A DNA stretch of 64,000 nucleotides from the NCBI GenBank assembly GCA_911728435.2, contig OU452212.1, forward strand, positions 4,718,563 to 4,782,562, in the 5' to 3' direction. Below are positions 48,765-61,629 of this stretch, piece by piece. Position numbers and translations under genes: made by a program. The DNA comes from Apoderus coryli. Lineage: Eukaryota > Arthropoda > Insecta > Coleoptera > Attelabidae. The notes below the pieces were generated by a model that worked only from the letters and a program-made list of their open reading frames with translations, was not told the DNA's origin and did not search any database. Every line of letters starts with the position of its first letter. Positions within the stretch are counted from its first letter, which is position 1.

Positions 48765-51255
48765 TATTTCAGAATGCGTCAATGTATTTCAGAATAATTA
48801 AATGTATTTCATAATGCATCAAATGTATTTCAGAATACTTAAATGTAGTTCATAAAGCGTCAAATGTATTTCAGAATAATTAAATGTATTTCAGAATACT
48901 TAAATGTATTTCATAATACATCAAATATATTTCAGAATACTTAAATGTATTTCATAAAGCGTCAAATGTATTTCAGAATAATTAAATGTATTTCAGAATA
49001 ATTAAATGTATTTCAGAATACTTAAATGTATTTCATAAAGAATCAAATGTATTTCAGAATGCGTCAAATGTATTTCATATTAGATACCTGTACTTCAGAG
49101 TGTGTCAAATGTATTTTAGAAAAGTTAAATGTATTTCACAATGTCTCCAAAGTATTTCAGAAAAGTTAAATATATTTCAGAATGCGTCAAATGTATATTT
49201 CAGAAATCATCGAATGTATTTCAGAATAATTAAATATATTTCAAAAAGCGTTAAATGTATTTCAATTATTCAAATGTTTTTCACGGAGTATTACAACTAT
49301 TTCAGAAATTCAAAAAGATGTGAGTGAGGCTTTGTAATACCCGTTTCCACCTACAGTTAGGAAGATTTTTATGTAAACTATGGAAAGTTGGGCAAAAAGG
49401 GACACGCAATTTTTAATTTTATTCTGAGCCCAAAATTCCACAGATGAGTTATAATTTCTAAAATACATTTGATGTTTTCTGAAATACATTTAACAATTCT
49501 GAAATACATTTGATGCTTTCTGAAATACATTTGACTATTCTGAAATACATTTGACACATTCTGAGATACATGTAACTAATATGAAATACATTTGACGCAT
49601 TCTGAAATACATTATTTGACTATTTTGAAATATTTTTGAAGCTTTCTAAATAAATAAATAATAAATAAATACTTTATTGTCTAACAGGTCAAGACCCAAT
49701 AACAAGACAATTCTAAGTACTAGACAATGGATATTATCTCAATAGTAAACCAAATAATTGATAAAAATGATCGAAAAAGCATAAGCTCAGAAAAATACAC
49801 CATAAAGCAAGATAAAGTTAACAACAATACAACAAAATCACCATACGACAAACTCATTATACGCTCTACATGTCCAGGGTGCTCAAGTACCGATACAAAC
49901 CAGCGCGAAAAGACCACAGTGACCCGTCAAAGTAATGTACAGATCGATGTATATTAAGACGATCGCAGGTTCGGCATGCTCGGTAAAGAGGTGATCTCCA
50001 TGCATAATTGGTGTTGAAACGCGGCACTCTAAATAAATTCATCGTTCGAGAAAAGAATTGCGGTAAATTAAAGGGCAGTTGTTCCAGAAGGCGAGGGGAG
50101 TCAATTATGCCATTTATAAGCTTAAACAGGAATATTTGACCAGCCGAATCTCTACGAAAAACCAATGCATTAACATTAAATCTGTTTAACAATATATTAT
50201 GGTCAATGCCCCTGACTGGGAAACATCCATCGATCTTAAAAGCTAAAATTTTTAAAAATTTTCTTTGAATACGCTCCAAGTTATTGATGTGTACATGGTA
50301 TAAAGGAGACCATACAAAAGAGGCATATTCCAATCTAGAGCGGACAAAACTTACGTACAGCTGAAGCAGACAGTCAATATCCTGAAAATCAGTATTTGAG
50401 CGGAGAATAAAACCCATCATTCGGATCGCGCTTTGTGAAATAGAGTCAATATGAGTATCAAACGTCATTTCACTATCCATGATCACTCCCAACTCCTTTA
50501 TTGACTCACAAGATTCAAGAACAACACCATTCAGCGTATAATTGAAACTAATTACACTCTGTCGTCTGGTAAATGACATGAGTTTGCACTTACTGACGTT
50601 GAGCGGAAGCCTGTTTCTAATGCACCATTCCTCAAGTTCACCGAGATCCCGTTGCAAGCATATGCAGTCGTCCGCGGTAGCAATTGGTCTATACAATTTC
50701 AAATCATCGGCGAACAAAAGATAGTCGCTAGAGACTTCAGCAGCAATGTCGTTTACATAGATGGCAAATAAGAGTGGAGCTAGTTTGCTTCCCTGAGGTG
50801 CACCACTGGTAGGAGTAAAAGATGAAGATCGAAAATCCCTGAATTCGACAAATTGCTCGCGGTCAGATAGAAAAGAATTGAAAAATTGAACAGTACGGTG
50901 TTGAAAGCCCATGATATCCAGCTTAGTCATAAGTATTGCATGATCGATCCTATCAAAGGCCTTCGAGAAGTCAGTGTATATCGCATCAACTTGTAAGCCA
51001 TTATTGAGAGCTGAGCGTATATCCTGAGTAAAGCAGGTTAGGTTGGTAACAGGTGAGCGACCAGTAAAAAATCCATGTTGATATTGGGAGATGCGATTTT
51101 TGACTTGATTAAATACTTTCTGAAATACATTTGACGCATTGTGAAATATATTTAACTTTTCTGAAATACTTTTGAGACATTCTGAAATTCATGTAACTAA
51201 TATGAAATACATTTGACGCATTCTGAAATACATTTGACGCTCTCTGAAATACAAT
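48765..51255. repeat. Foldback-like element with tandem-array arms
   Basis: About 48770-49275 is a tandem array of 20-21 bp units (consensus AAATGTATTTCAGAATACTT or ...GCGTC). About 49450-49647 and 51116-51252 hold the same unit in the opposite orientation, interrupted by a LINE. The spacer between arms is about 170 bp. CTACACCT flanks the left array, and its complement AGGTGTAG flanks the right one, so the outer ends are also inverted. The open frame from 48986 is repeat-generated, not a gene. It lies upstream of the leftmost found Kap3 5' exon. Confidence 0.8.
49648..51115 (-). mobile_element. 5'-truncated non-LTR retrotransposon with open RT frame
   Basis: An uninterrupted minus-strand frame runs from about 51114 to the stop at 49866. 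It begins inside the RT domain (NRISQYQHGFFTGRSP), then has motif A YTDFSKAFDRIDH, GAPQGSKLAPLLFAIYVND, motif C YLLFADDLKLY, WCIRNRLPLNVSKCKLM and a full C-terminus. The catalytic aspartates are intact, as in Jockey/CR1-group elements. The 3' end is an (AAATA)n-like tail. CTTTCT at 49642-49647 and 51116-51121 is a likely target duplication. The endonuclease and the RT N-terminus are missing. It is the youngest-looking LINE here. Confidence 0.85.
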
Positions 51256-54200
51256 TGGAAAAGGTGTAGTTTACGTTTGACAGAATTGTGACGTGCTATA
51301 TGGCGTAGGCCTACCATTACGAGCCTGAATCGAAGACATAAAGCCTTGAGTGGAATCAAACAAGTTTTAAAAAAATTCAAAATGCAGACACAGGCTCTCA
51401 GTTTCCCATGATTGGTTCAAAAATAGAGCAACAATTAAAAATAAAATATTTAAAAAAAAAAAAAAATCAAGATGATTTTATTTAAATTATTGTATAACTC
51501 ATTGAATACTTGACTATAGTAAGAACTATCGCATTTTTGTAATAAAAATGAATTTATTTAAGTTACTTCAAAAATGAATGTTGTGTAAATGATAGTGTAA
51601 AGTTTATAAGAAAAATGAAATGTTTTTTTGTATATCTGTCTCAAAAACAACTTGAATTTTATCTTCATTTAATAGCCCAATAAGAACAATGGTTGGTTAT
51701 ATAACATAACACCAGCAATAACATAATGCAAACTTTTATCTGAAACTCCGATTCAAATATGCAATTTAAAAATCTTCCAGATCAAACAATTCATTGCAAA
51801 TCGTAAAATTTTGTGGGTAAATTCCTGGATGCCCTTAAGGAATTCAAATACTATTTTAAAAATCTGTCTTAAACTTGGACTATGCTGAAACTGTAACCAG
51901 GGAATAAAATCCTTGAGAGTCCAGATTAATTGATTTCAATTCAGGTGGAAGAAAGTGTACTAGTCAGCCAAGAACTTCTGATACACCCCAATAACACCAC
52001 AGCTCGACGAAGTGATTTTACGCAGGACTATTTGAAAACTAAAATATATAGAAATCACCCTGAAATGGTGCAATAACATAAGAAAGAAATTTAATACAAT
52101 ATTCGCGAAATACAGGCAGCTTTACTCTAAAAGCTCTCCGGATATGTAAAGGTCGCTTGAATCTTGATGAACACCTGCCAGGGATGTATGAACCCTTATC
52201 TTGTTATTTAAAATTCAAGTTCTTATTGTGACATTATTTAATTAAAAAAAGACAATGCTTTAAAAGCAAAACTGGTATATATGTAGGTACTATACAGATT
52301 GACTTAATGAGACTGTATTCTGATTTAAACAGTCTATATTTGCATAAGCATGCTGGTCCTGATGGAATTCGACAGAGTTACTGTGTTTTTGTGATGGCTA
52401 GCTACACCCCATTTATGATCCTGAAACTAAGAGCCAATTGGCAAAACGCTACTTCACCTCTTTGAGCAAATCCAAACTCAAAGCAATGATGATTATTTTT
52501 TGGATATTCACACCTTGTTTTAAAGCTACATTTCATAATTTCTTTAAAATATCCGCGAGGGGATGACGTTTGATATTTATTAAATGTCAAATTTATTTTC
52601 TTAAAAATTCTTAATAAAAATATTTAGAGATGAGTCCAATTTTTTCAGTTTCATTTAGCCATCCTGTATAGTAATTATAAAGATGAAATATTTTTTTATT
52701 TACGCAACACATATTTGACAATATGATAATGTCCAAAGCATTAAGATATTTTTTAGCACAACCCAAAATAATTATGAAATATCATATCCTACACATTCAG
52801 CCAGGAGCGTATCTAGAAACAAAAATTATTCCGAAATATACACCTGGTTTTATTTAAACTACGACTATATGCACTAGGTAGATGTTTATTAAATTATATA
52901 ACGAACTACCTACATACTTATAGCATTAATATAATAATTATAAACAAAAATTAGTGCGAAACCAAAGAGAAATTTAAATTAATATGTATAAACAATAAGG
53001 AACAAAATGTGAAATATAAAACATAATTTAATTAAAAAATTATAATGTTAAAAAGCAGTGTACCATAGCAGAAATTTCAATGATAATTTCAAAATTTATT
53101 TCTACCAAAATCTTACTTAATATTAATTATTTCGTACCATATTTTGTTCACATATCTACAAACCTACCTACATGTTAAACTAGGTACTTTACTAATTTCT
53201 AATACACCTACTTGTATTGGTTATTACAGAAGCTCGGCGTAGATAGTTTCTCTGCAAGTTGATAGGACTAGGCACAAAAAGTACCAAATAAGCCCTATCA
53301 GGGCTAAATTTATTTTCAATACTGCCTATCGTAAGCTGAGATATCCTAAGTGTCAGAATATTTATTATTAAACATTTCGCAAACATCATTTTGAGTTCTA
53401 GTTCAATAACCACATCCTTTCGCTTAATTATACAATTAATTGTTTTGTCAATTTTTACAACAGACAAGGCAATCGATGTTCAATAATTTTATTATCACTT
53501 TTAAAAATGACGTGACACTGTCTTCTTTGCAACAATTCACGAGAAAGTTGCAAAAACGAAACGTCGTATTGTGAAAATTTGTAAACGGTATCTGATTCTC
53601 CTCAAAAAGTATCAATGAGAAAGTGCTCTTAATTTTTTTATATCGGTGAAAATAATGTCAGAAATAAATACAAACTGAACAGACAATTTGGTCAGCAGGC
53701 CAAATTGAACTGAAACTCGTCCAATCGAAAATAAAGGCCTGTATTATTATTATTACTACTAAAATCACCAAAAATTGTTTTTTCAAAAATTTTCGAAAAC
53801 GTTTGTTTACTTTTGATTGTACAACTTTTCTCTAATTTAACCGATAGTGTAACTTCTGCCGTTTCCAAGATTCCAATGCTATCCCACTCTTACCTTGGAC
53901 ACAGTGTATAACTTTCCTCGTAGAACTCAATTTCGCCTTCGAAATTAGTATACAGTGTCAGGTCAAGAAGTTCTTGGATCCTACTTTATTTTTTTTTAAT
54001 CGAACACTCTGTATATTTATAGACTATAGATTTTTTTATCTACCTTTTCAAAAATATATATGAACCTTTTCTCAGAGTGTGCCAATCTTGCATTAGAGAA
54101 AATGGCCGTGTACAATTTTTTAAACAGGGTGTCCTAAAAATAAGAAATGAACCATAGTTGTGTTTTTTTTAAATGGAATGCCCTGTATAGGAATAGATTT

Positions 54201-54670
54201 TTAGATTCCCCGTTCAAAATAAACCTAACTTTCATTAAAGTACATCTCACCTAAACCTGGCAGTTTTTTAATATTTTAATTTTTATAAAAATATAGAGAC
54301 ATAATTTGAATGAAAAAATTCACCCCTATTCGTTTGTTCTTTTTAAGCCAGTCTGGGCTGATAAATAAACCCCCAATACTAAATACAGGGTGTCCAATAA
54401 TATAAGCTATATGAACGTAAAGGTTTTTCTATAGCTATGTATATTTTTAATTTTGCATGGAAAAAGCACATATTGGTAGTATAATAGGAAGAATTTTTCA
54501 AAATTATAATATTTGTCAAGTCAGCCATGAGAATTTGACAAACCATATATAAACAATAACAATAAATAAATACGTTTTTAACTTCAATTAAATAACAAAA
54601 TATACATAAATACTGATAAATTTTATAACAAATGTTCAAAATGATTGCACTCTAGGCACATTTGAATCCT
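51256..54670. other. Gene-poor stretch
   Basis: No host exon was recognised, including the missing Kap3 N-terminus. An ACAGGGTGTCC-type motif occurs near 54124, and a related one near 54387. An open frame at 52402-52590 (minus) has no recognisable motif. Confidence 0.4.
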
Positions 54671-54679
54671 TTTCTTAAA

Positions 54680-54930
54680 TCCTTTTTGTTCCTGCCCATG
54701 TACAAAATTCAACACGATTTAAAATCAATATTGAAAAGTTCTTGATGCAGTTGCACCGTATTTGGGTGGTATCTTTCGTTAAACTGCCGCTTTTTTGGTA
54801 TGATTTTGCGACGGGAACCTTTGGGCGTAAACTCGCGATGCCAGGAAATCGTTTTTGGACCACTCTCCCAGAATAAAAATCATGTCTATTCTTTCTCCTT
54901 TGGAATAGGTTCGCAGTTTTGATTAATTGA
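54680..54930 (-). pseudogene. Helix-turn-helix end of an insect DNA transposon, degraded
   Basis: Across shifting frames the minus strand reads ERIDMIFILGEWSKNDFLAS, RVYAQRFPSR and then KSYQKSGSL, resembling the N-terminal HTH region (GE...N...A...Y..RFP.R pattern) of the insect transposase family whose DDE half is seen at 33030-33600. CAGGGTG motifs lie on both sides, near 54387 and 55165. The assignment rests on pattern only. Confidence 0.45.
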
Positions 54931-57440
54931 ATTAAATCAAATGTCACAGATAAAAAACTGTTTTATGAAAAATTCTCAACTCTTAGGTAAGAATTTTCAG
55001 CAGACTATTTGACAGTAAATTCTCATTTCGGACTTGATTAATATTCTAATTTTGAAAATTCTTCCTATTATTACCAATATGTGTGCCTCTTCCATGCAAA
55101 ATTAAAGATATACATATCTATAGGAAAACTTTACTTTAACTTTAATTTTTGCATTATCAAATACAGGGTGGTCTACATGAAAAGTTATACACCAAACAGT
55201 TTTGACACATTTTCGATAAGTTATCTGAACATTTAGCACAGTATGTTAAGAATTTAAAAGGGCTATGAAAATTTTGTTAACGGCATCTTTAGTTTTACGA
55301 AAAAGTAGAAACTTTCTATCTATAAAAATAACGGAGATACCTGGCAAAACTACCCAAAATGGAACACCCGATACAAACATATTATGTTATTATTCAATGA
55401 AAGTATGAATGTTTTAACAACGTACCTAATTAAATTAAGCAAACTGCTATTATGGTGTTTAATAAATAATATTAAAATCAATATCTTTTTTAATTCATTT
55501 CTTACGGTCCTTCGAGAGGTTGAGAGGTTATTGGGCATTTTCACGGCGTATTGCCATTGGAAACTATACTATTAACGTATAGTGTTGAAACTACATAACT
55601 ACTTTATTACTGACAGTTGTATAAAAATAAAGGTGTTGCGCCTTCTACACTGAACTTCTGCAAAACCTGTAGGAAATATATTATAAAATTTGAAGCTATA
55701 TAAAATATATACAACATAATGAATTTATGACATGACAAATAACTAAAAAAAAAAATAATTCAGAAGCACATTAGAATTATTTGAGCAGCATAAACAATGA
55801 ATGGAAATATAAAAAAAAATGGAAACAATAAATCATAATAGAACAAATAGTGTTTTACCTGGTCCTCTAGGTTTTATTATATTATGTAATCTAATTAATT
55901 ACTTAATTTGCTATTGTTTTTATTTAGATATAGATGATGATCACAAAGGTTAATTAATTACAATATAATTATAAAAGCTGGTAGTTTCACGTTTTTTTTT
56001 GCCCCTTCAGAAAGATGATAAGAAAACGTTCACTATATCAGTTTACCTTTATATTTAGCATCAAGATATACAGGGTATTCCAAAAGTCAACATCATCCCT
56101 TGGAAGATTCATCAACCAGCACAACAGTAACCAGAATATCAACAGATAGTGCTGAGTAAGGAATAGATTGTGACTAAACACAATAGGAATCCGATTTGAC
56201 TTTTTATTGATAATAACATAAAATTAACCAAATACGTTTAGTAGAAGTAATACGTTCAACGACATTCAAAGTATCATATTAAATGAAGAAAGCTGTAGCC
56301 AAAATATATCTCAAAAATATATCAATACAGAAAAGTTATTAAAATCAATTCCAAAGAATTTATTTATTTATTAATATCCAATTTAGCCGAAACACTTAAT
56401 ATTTCAAATTGGGAATTACTTAAAGATATAATTGTTGATAAGATAATCACTAATAATAATAAATAGTTTAAAAGATTAAAATATAACATTTAAAGAGATA
56501 AGAGACAAAATACGCACTTTTCATAATATTATTATGATTACTATTATAGATGCCTCATGGAGATACGAGGGTTGCTTTTTATATTTCGGGATTTGGCAAC
56601 CCTGGTGTTACAATCTGACAACTGACAGCTCTATCGTAAAGTTGGACATACGAGCGCTGAATCAAAAGACTAAAAACTGTGTTTTCTATTTAATTCAAAT
56701 CTTGCGTTAATTTTGGGACTCCCTTTAGATCATTTCTATGGCGATACAGTATGTTGACTGAAATGTTCAATTGATTTAAATGACCATGTATGCAACAAAT
56801 AAAAATTTAAACTGATATAGTAAATAATTAATAAGCAGTAAAGAATTATTTATTAACAATGAGACGAGTAGATTTTTAATAGCATCTCTCACAACAAATA
56901 AAGGACAAAATGAAAACCCAATCCCCCAAAAAGGAACACAACAAATAAATTAATTAAAACGAAAATATATCAATTAAATATAAGTAATAAGCGAAACGAA
57001 AACATTTTCAGCAAAGAGACAAAAATGATTATTCAGCACTTTTTGCTTTCTCTCAAAATTTAAATTAAAAATGAATAATGAAAATAATAATTTAATAAAA
57101 TAAAAGAAAAAAGATACCTGGTTACCTATAAGAATTGGTATATAAGATCCTTTAATAACTTCAAGTTTCGACGGACCTGGATACATACAAAAGAAAACAA
57201 ATAAAAAAATAAAAACTGGAGTGAGGAAATAATAATTAAGTAATAAACAAATAAACAGAGCAAATATGGTAATAACAAATACGATTTTATGAAATAGAAT
57301 TGTTTAGTTCTGTTTATATTATTAAATAGTTTATGTCGCTTTGAGTGATTTTAAATTTGAACTATTAATTGAATGTTTTGAATATATTTTTTTTTAATAA
57401 TTCATGTCCTGTCGATATATATTTCACTGTGGAGCTCGTG
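54931..57440. other. Gene-poor stretch
   Basis: No gene is supported. CAGGGTG-type termini occur at about 55165 and 56071. A short minus-strand stretch at about 57125-57180 (reads GPSKLEVIKGSYIPILIG between an AG and a GT) could be an orphan exon, but I cannot assign it. Confidence 0.35.
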
Positions 57441-57448
57441 GGTAAAAG

Positions 57449-57599
57449 GACGAAATAAAGTTACAACACTTTCAAAAGGAAAGGAAGCTTGAAAAAAAGA
57501 GGAAATTAAACCTCGAAATGTTGCTAACTTTTACATAAAGTGTTGTATCTTTATTTCGTCAGCAACGTTTCGAGGTTTAACTTCCTCATTTTCAAGCTT
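57449..57599. repeat. Interleaved inverted repeats (A-B-A'-B')
   Basis: A 57449-57471 pairs with A' 57538-57560 (GACGAAATAAAG...). B 57485-57525 pairs with B' 57561-57599 (AAGCTTGAAAA...CCTCGAAA(T/C)GTTGCT). The order A-B-A'-B' means a transcript could form a pseudoknot-like structure rather than a simple stem. Confidence 0.7.
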
Positions 57600-58168
57600 T
57601 CTTCGTCCCTGTATCACCGGGAAGGGATTCGATCGATTATGGAGAAACTACACTGTGCCACAATCTGGTGTAGTACTTAGGTCGACGGGACCAATTCGGC
57701 TAAAATGTTTTCAAGAATCTAGTACTTCCGGTTATACCGGAAATGAGTGTCAACTTCCTTATTCCTTATTTCAAATACGACCCTATATAAATAATTTTTT
57801 TTTTTGGATTCTCCTTGTAATTCTAAACATATTTCATGCATAATATGTTATACCAACCGCCAGCCGTTTTCGAAATATTTGAAATTTTATGTCAAAAATG
57901 ACGCTTTCAAAATAAACAATAATAACAATTTTTTATTATATGGAAGCTTTAATAATTCAATTTGTTAGAATATCCTAGGAGATAAAGACCTATTGTAGGC
58001 GCCTACGTATATTTTTTTAGTAAATAGTAATACAGGGTATTTGTAAAAAAGGGTAAAAAATCAAATTCAAAATTTTTAAATGGCAACCCCCCATTTTATA
58101 ATTTTTTTGCATAAAAAATAAGGGTAGTTTTGACACAAGCAGACGTTTTTATAAAGAATGACTTTTTC

Positions 58169-58270
58169 TTCTAAATCTACAAATAAAAAAGTTGTTCTTC
58201 CAAACTCTGTCCAATGTGTCCATGGATAGAGTTTGGAAGAGCAAAAACTTTTGTATTTGTAGATTTGTAG
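58169..58270. repeat. About 40-bp imperfect hairpin
   Basis: AATCTACAAATAAAAAAGTT...CTTCCAAACTCT is mirrored by AGAGTTTGGAAGAGC...ATTTGTAGATT across a short centre (CCAATGTGTCCATGG). It begins about 130 bp after an ACAGGGTATTTG motif at 58033. Confidence 0.65.
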
Positions 58271-60181
58271 CCTATGGACGGCTGATGTCGGTATTGACAT
58301 TACAAAGGGATATCGAGTTGTGGTTTTTTATATCATGTTAAACTAAGATTAGAAATACTATACACCAGACCCTATAGGGATAGGGGACATACTTTTGGGA
58401 ATAGTGCCCAATTTAACTTTCCCTTTTTTATGTGCCGCTTCTGTTTAATTAAGAAACTTTGTGTTTTGCATGTTTCTCATAATTCAGTGTAAGATTAATC
58501 GGATAAAATATAAATAAATAAACAAAATACCAAATAAATAATTTTTTCAAACCTACAAGAATCAGAAAAAAAAAATAAACAAATCAATGATATATTCTGA
58601 ACACATAACAATGGCAGTTTGAAATCTTCTTAAAAGTTAGTATGGATCTAAAGCCTTTTTAATATTATTAAATGAGCCAATTTTTTTCGATTTTCAAGCC
58701 CATGAATATTTTGAAAAGTATCCAGAGTCGAAGACTAGTATTTATATTCAAAACATTCAATTAACTCTATTATTATATGACGACAATCAAAAGTATTAGC
58801 TTTTGGTAAATTTTCCCAAATCAACCTCATGTTTTATACGAATAAACATGACAGATTGTATTGTGAATCACTTATTTTTTGGCTCACAGATCATGTAGTA
58901 TTACCAACTTATATATTATTTCCACATAGTATAAAATTATAGTGACGCAAGGAAGAAAAAACTCAAATACTAAAATAGTGATTTACTTATACAACCTGCG
59001 TCAGATATACTTACTAAAATTATCTGTATAGCCATAAAACAATTACTTCAATTTTATATTTAAAAGTAAAGTGTATTATTAGATCAAAAACAAATGCTTT
59101 GATTCTTTATCTTAATTAATTTGTTTTTTATGTAAGTATTTCTGTTCCGATATCATTTTTATTATGCTAATCAAATTTTTATTGTACGGTCTCTTTGACT
59201 CAAGCGACAGAGTTTTGATAAGTACAGAAAAAGATTAAATGGCCACAACAATGGTGATTTATATAACATAAATGTCCAGCAGTAACAAATTTTGATAGCG
59301 CCATCATCCGTCATGTAGAATAAATTTCAAATGGCAAAAATACACAATTTTCTCGAAATTTATTTAAATGGAAATACCGTGTCCCTCCGTAAAACACTAC
59401 CATAAATGAATAATTGATAATAGTATAATTTGCGAAAGCGTAGAAGGGCCATACAAAATATTTTTTTTCAATTCTGACTGTTTTTACTGTACTATACTGT
59501 AAAAAACTCGGTATTTATTATTATTTATAAACAACTCAGAATTATTACTATTCTGAATTTTGTGCAGATTGTACTATACTGTAAAAAACTCGGAATGATA
59601 AAAAAATTCCGCACAGAACTCGGTACAAAATTGTAAAAAGTTCAGAGTTTTTTTTAACGTGATTCTATAAAAAAAGTCAGAACCAAAGACCTTAATAACA
59701 CAGGAGACCACATTGTTTACATTTTCAGGGTTAGCCAACATCGTCCCTTCCTCTATTTATCCTAATACAAGCATTGCCAGACTTACAAATGTATTTGGAA
59801 TATCTTTAAATTTTTGTCACAACAAAGAAAAAATGAGCGATGTAAATAATTATTTGTAACTAAGAGGTTAATAAAAATTTTTATTACTATACTTAGGTTA
59901 TAAATTAGTTCATTTTAAGATTAAATTGTACAAAACGGGATAATTATTTTATTTTAGGAATTATCTCATAGTAAAATAAAAGCGCACTACGGCAACATCG
60001 TTTACAACTTTACGCTTCTTGTACGACAGAACACGGCGTTTTGAATGAAATTATAATTTGCGACGTTGACGTTGAGAAACACTCATGTCATTAGCGCTTT
60101 TCATCGTTTTTTGAAGTATTTTCCTGTTTTGCGATATTCTTGTGTGTGTTTTTTTAAACTTTAAATATTTATTGAATAACT

Positions 60182-61540
60182 ATGGTTCGTGGTTGTGTAG
60201 TTTGTGGAAAAGTGGATAGTTTATTTCCAGATTTAACTTTTCACAGGTAAGTGTGGTTATGTTTGGAAATTTGTTTGTGTTTGGTGTTAGTTTACACAGT
60301 GGCGGGGTTTGTTTGATATGATAAATTTCTTACATTTTTAATTTTTATTTCTATTAAATTATTAGTAACAAAAGCAAACAGATACTTTCTGAAAATAATG
60401 TTGGTTCATTTACGCCCAACAATGTAACCGCTTAGTAATTCAAAGCAGCATTAAAGAAGTAAGTGGTAAATCTACGTAGGATATTACCTCCCTAGCTCTG
60501 GAGTATAAGGCTGATTATAGCCTTTTTACATTAGGTACTTATATTGTATTTTTTAATTTAGGTTTCCTCAGGAACCGGAAAAACGAAAACTCTGGTTTTC
60601 TTTAGTTGGCATTGCTAAAGGACCACTTTTGCCAAAAAATCCATGGTTATGCTCGGATCATTTTTTCCCAGAGGATCTGGCAACGAAATTTAAGGGAGCA
60701 AGATTCGTTAGAAAGGGTGCAAATCCTCGACGGTGTGAAGGTGTTTTATTTTTGGATGATGCATCCACTAGGTAAAAAATATTTATAATTATATTTATTA
60801 TATTATAATAATAATTTATATTCTTCTAGCTCTGACTCAACCACAGATGTTAGGTCTGTGGACTCATCTGTTTTTGGAACACCTCCAATACCGAAAGAAT
60901 ATCCTAAGTAGGTTCTGTTATTATTATTTTTTGGATAAAATTAAACTAGCTAAGTAGGTATGTGCATTAACCGCATTTATATCCATTTTTAGGATTGCTC
61001 AGCTATTCTTAGAAAAAACTATTATGGAGTCCACTGTTTCAACCGCTAATATGGGGTCCCTAATCAAAAGGTATCCTTTAGAAAGGCTTTTTAATATTTT
61101 GATATATTGAATTAATACATATTTTAGGTCTGAAAGTATAATTGTTAAATCTATTCCTGGTACCTCCAGAGCCAGTTTCATTAGAAGCCAACAAGGGTTC
61201 AACCAGTTCTGTGACAGAAACTGCATCAGAAGCAGGAGAATCCCATTCAGATATAATTGAAGCCCCTGTAGCTAGTGCAAAAATTGGAAGTAAAAAGAGG
61301 TAGGTATTACACCAACATGTTTCAGAAGCGGGTGATATAAAGGGGCTGAAGCTAAATGTTGGTATATTTGGTACATTATTCAAATTTACATTTTACCGTT
61401 ATGAAATTTTGATATTTGTTCATAAAAAGCTCTTTTTTAGTATAATTTACCAGGGGCTTGATATTTTTTAGGAAAAGGCGTTATTCTGGTGATATGGATA
61501 GTAGTGACTTTCAACCCCTACTAAGAGAAGAAAAAATATA
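60182..61540 (+). CDS. THAP-domain protein gene, frame disturbed in exon 5
   Basis: Exon 1 (60182-60246) and exon 2 (60562-60771) encode a complete THAP zinc finger: CVVC (residues 5-8), LTFHRFP, LWFSL, NPWLCSDHF (the C-x2-H pair) and RFVRKGANPRR. Exons 3 (60830-60907) and 4 (60993-61070) add a serine-rich linker and LFLEKTIMEST. If exon 5 is joined at 61132, the frame stops near 61257, while a neighbouring frame (VPPEPVSLEANKGSTSS to KIGSKKR) joins cleanly to exon 6 (about 61472-61540, KRRYSGDMDSSDFQPLL). One base of length difference near 61160 would explain this. A coiled-coil-like segment (RLKIRVKSLKDLL) follows out of frame at about 61565-61645. THAP proteins bind DNA, but no transposase domain is seen. 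It may be a dying host gene or a remnant of a THAP-bearing transposon. Confidence 0.7.
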
Positions 61541-61629
61541 GGAATTTAAAAAAATAAAATAACGTGCCAAAGGAAAAGAATACACACCTTACAAAATCAA
61601 GTTAGACGACTTAAAATCCGCGTAAAATC

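Noticed and set aside
48986..49327. 113-codon open frame over the 48.8-49.3 kb array
   Set aside because: The peptide is a product of the 20-bp repeat (recurring YFR/VFQNASN-like units) and has no start or splice context.
57125..57180. Possible orphan minus-strand exon reading GPSKLEVIKGSYIPILIG
   Set aside because: AG and GT borders are present, but I cannot connect it to any gene, and the Kap3 N-terminus does not contain this sequence to my knowledge.
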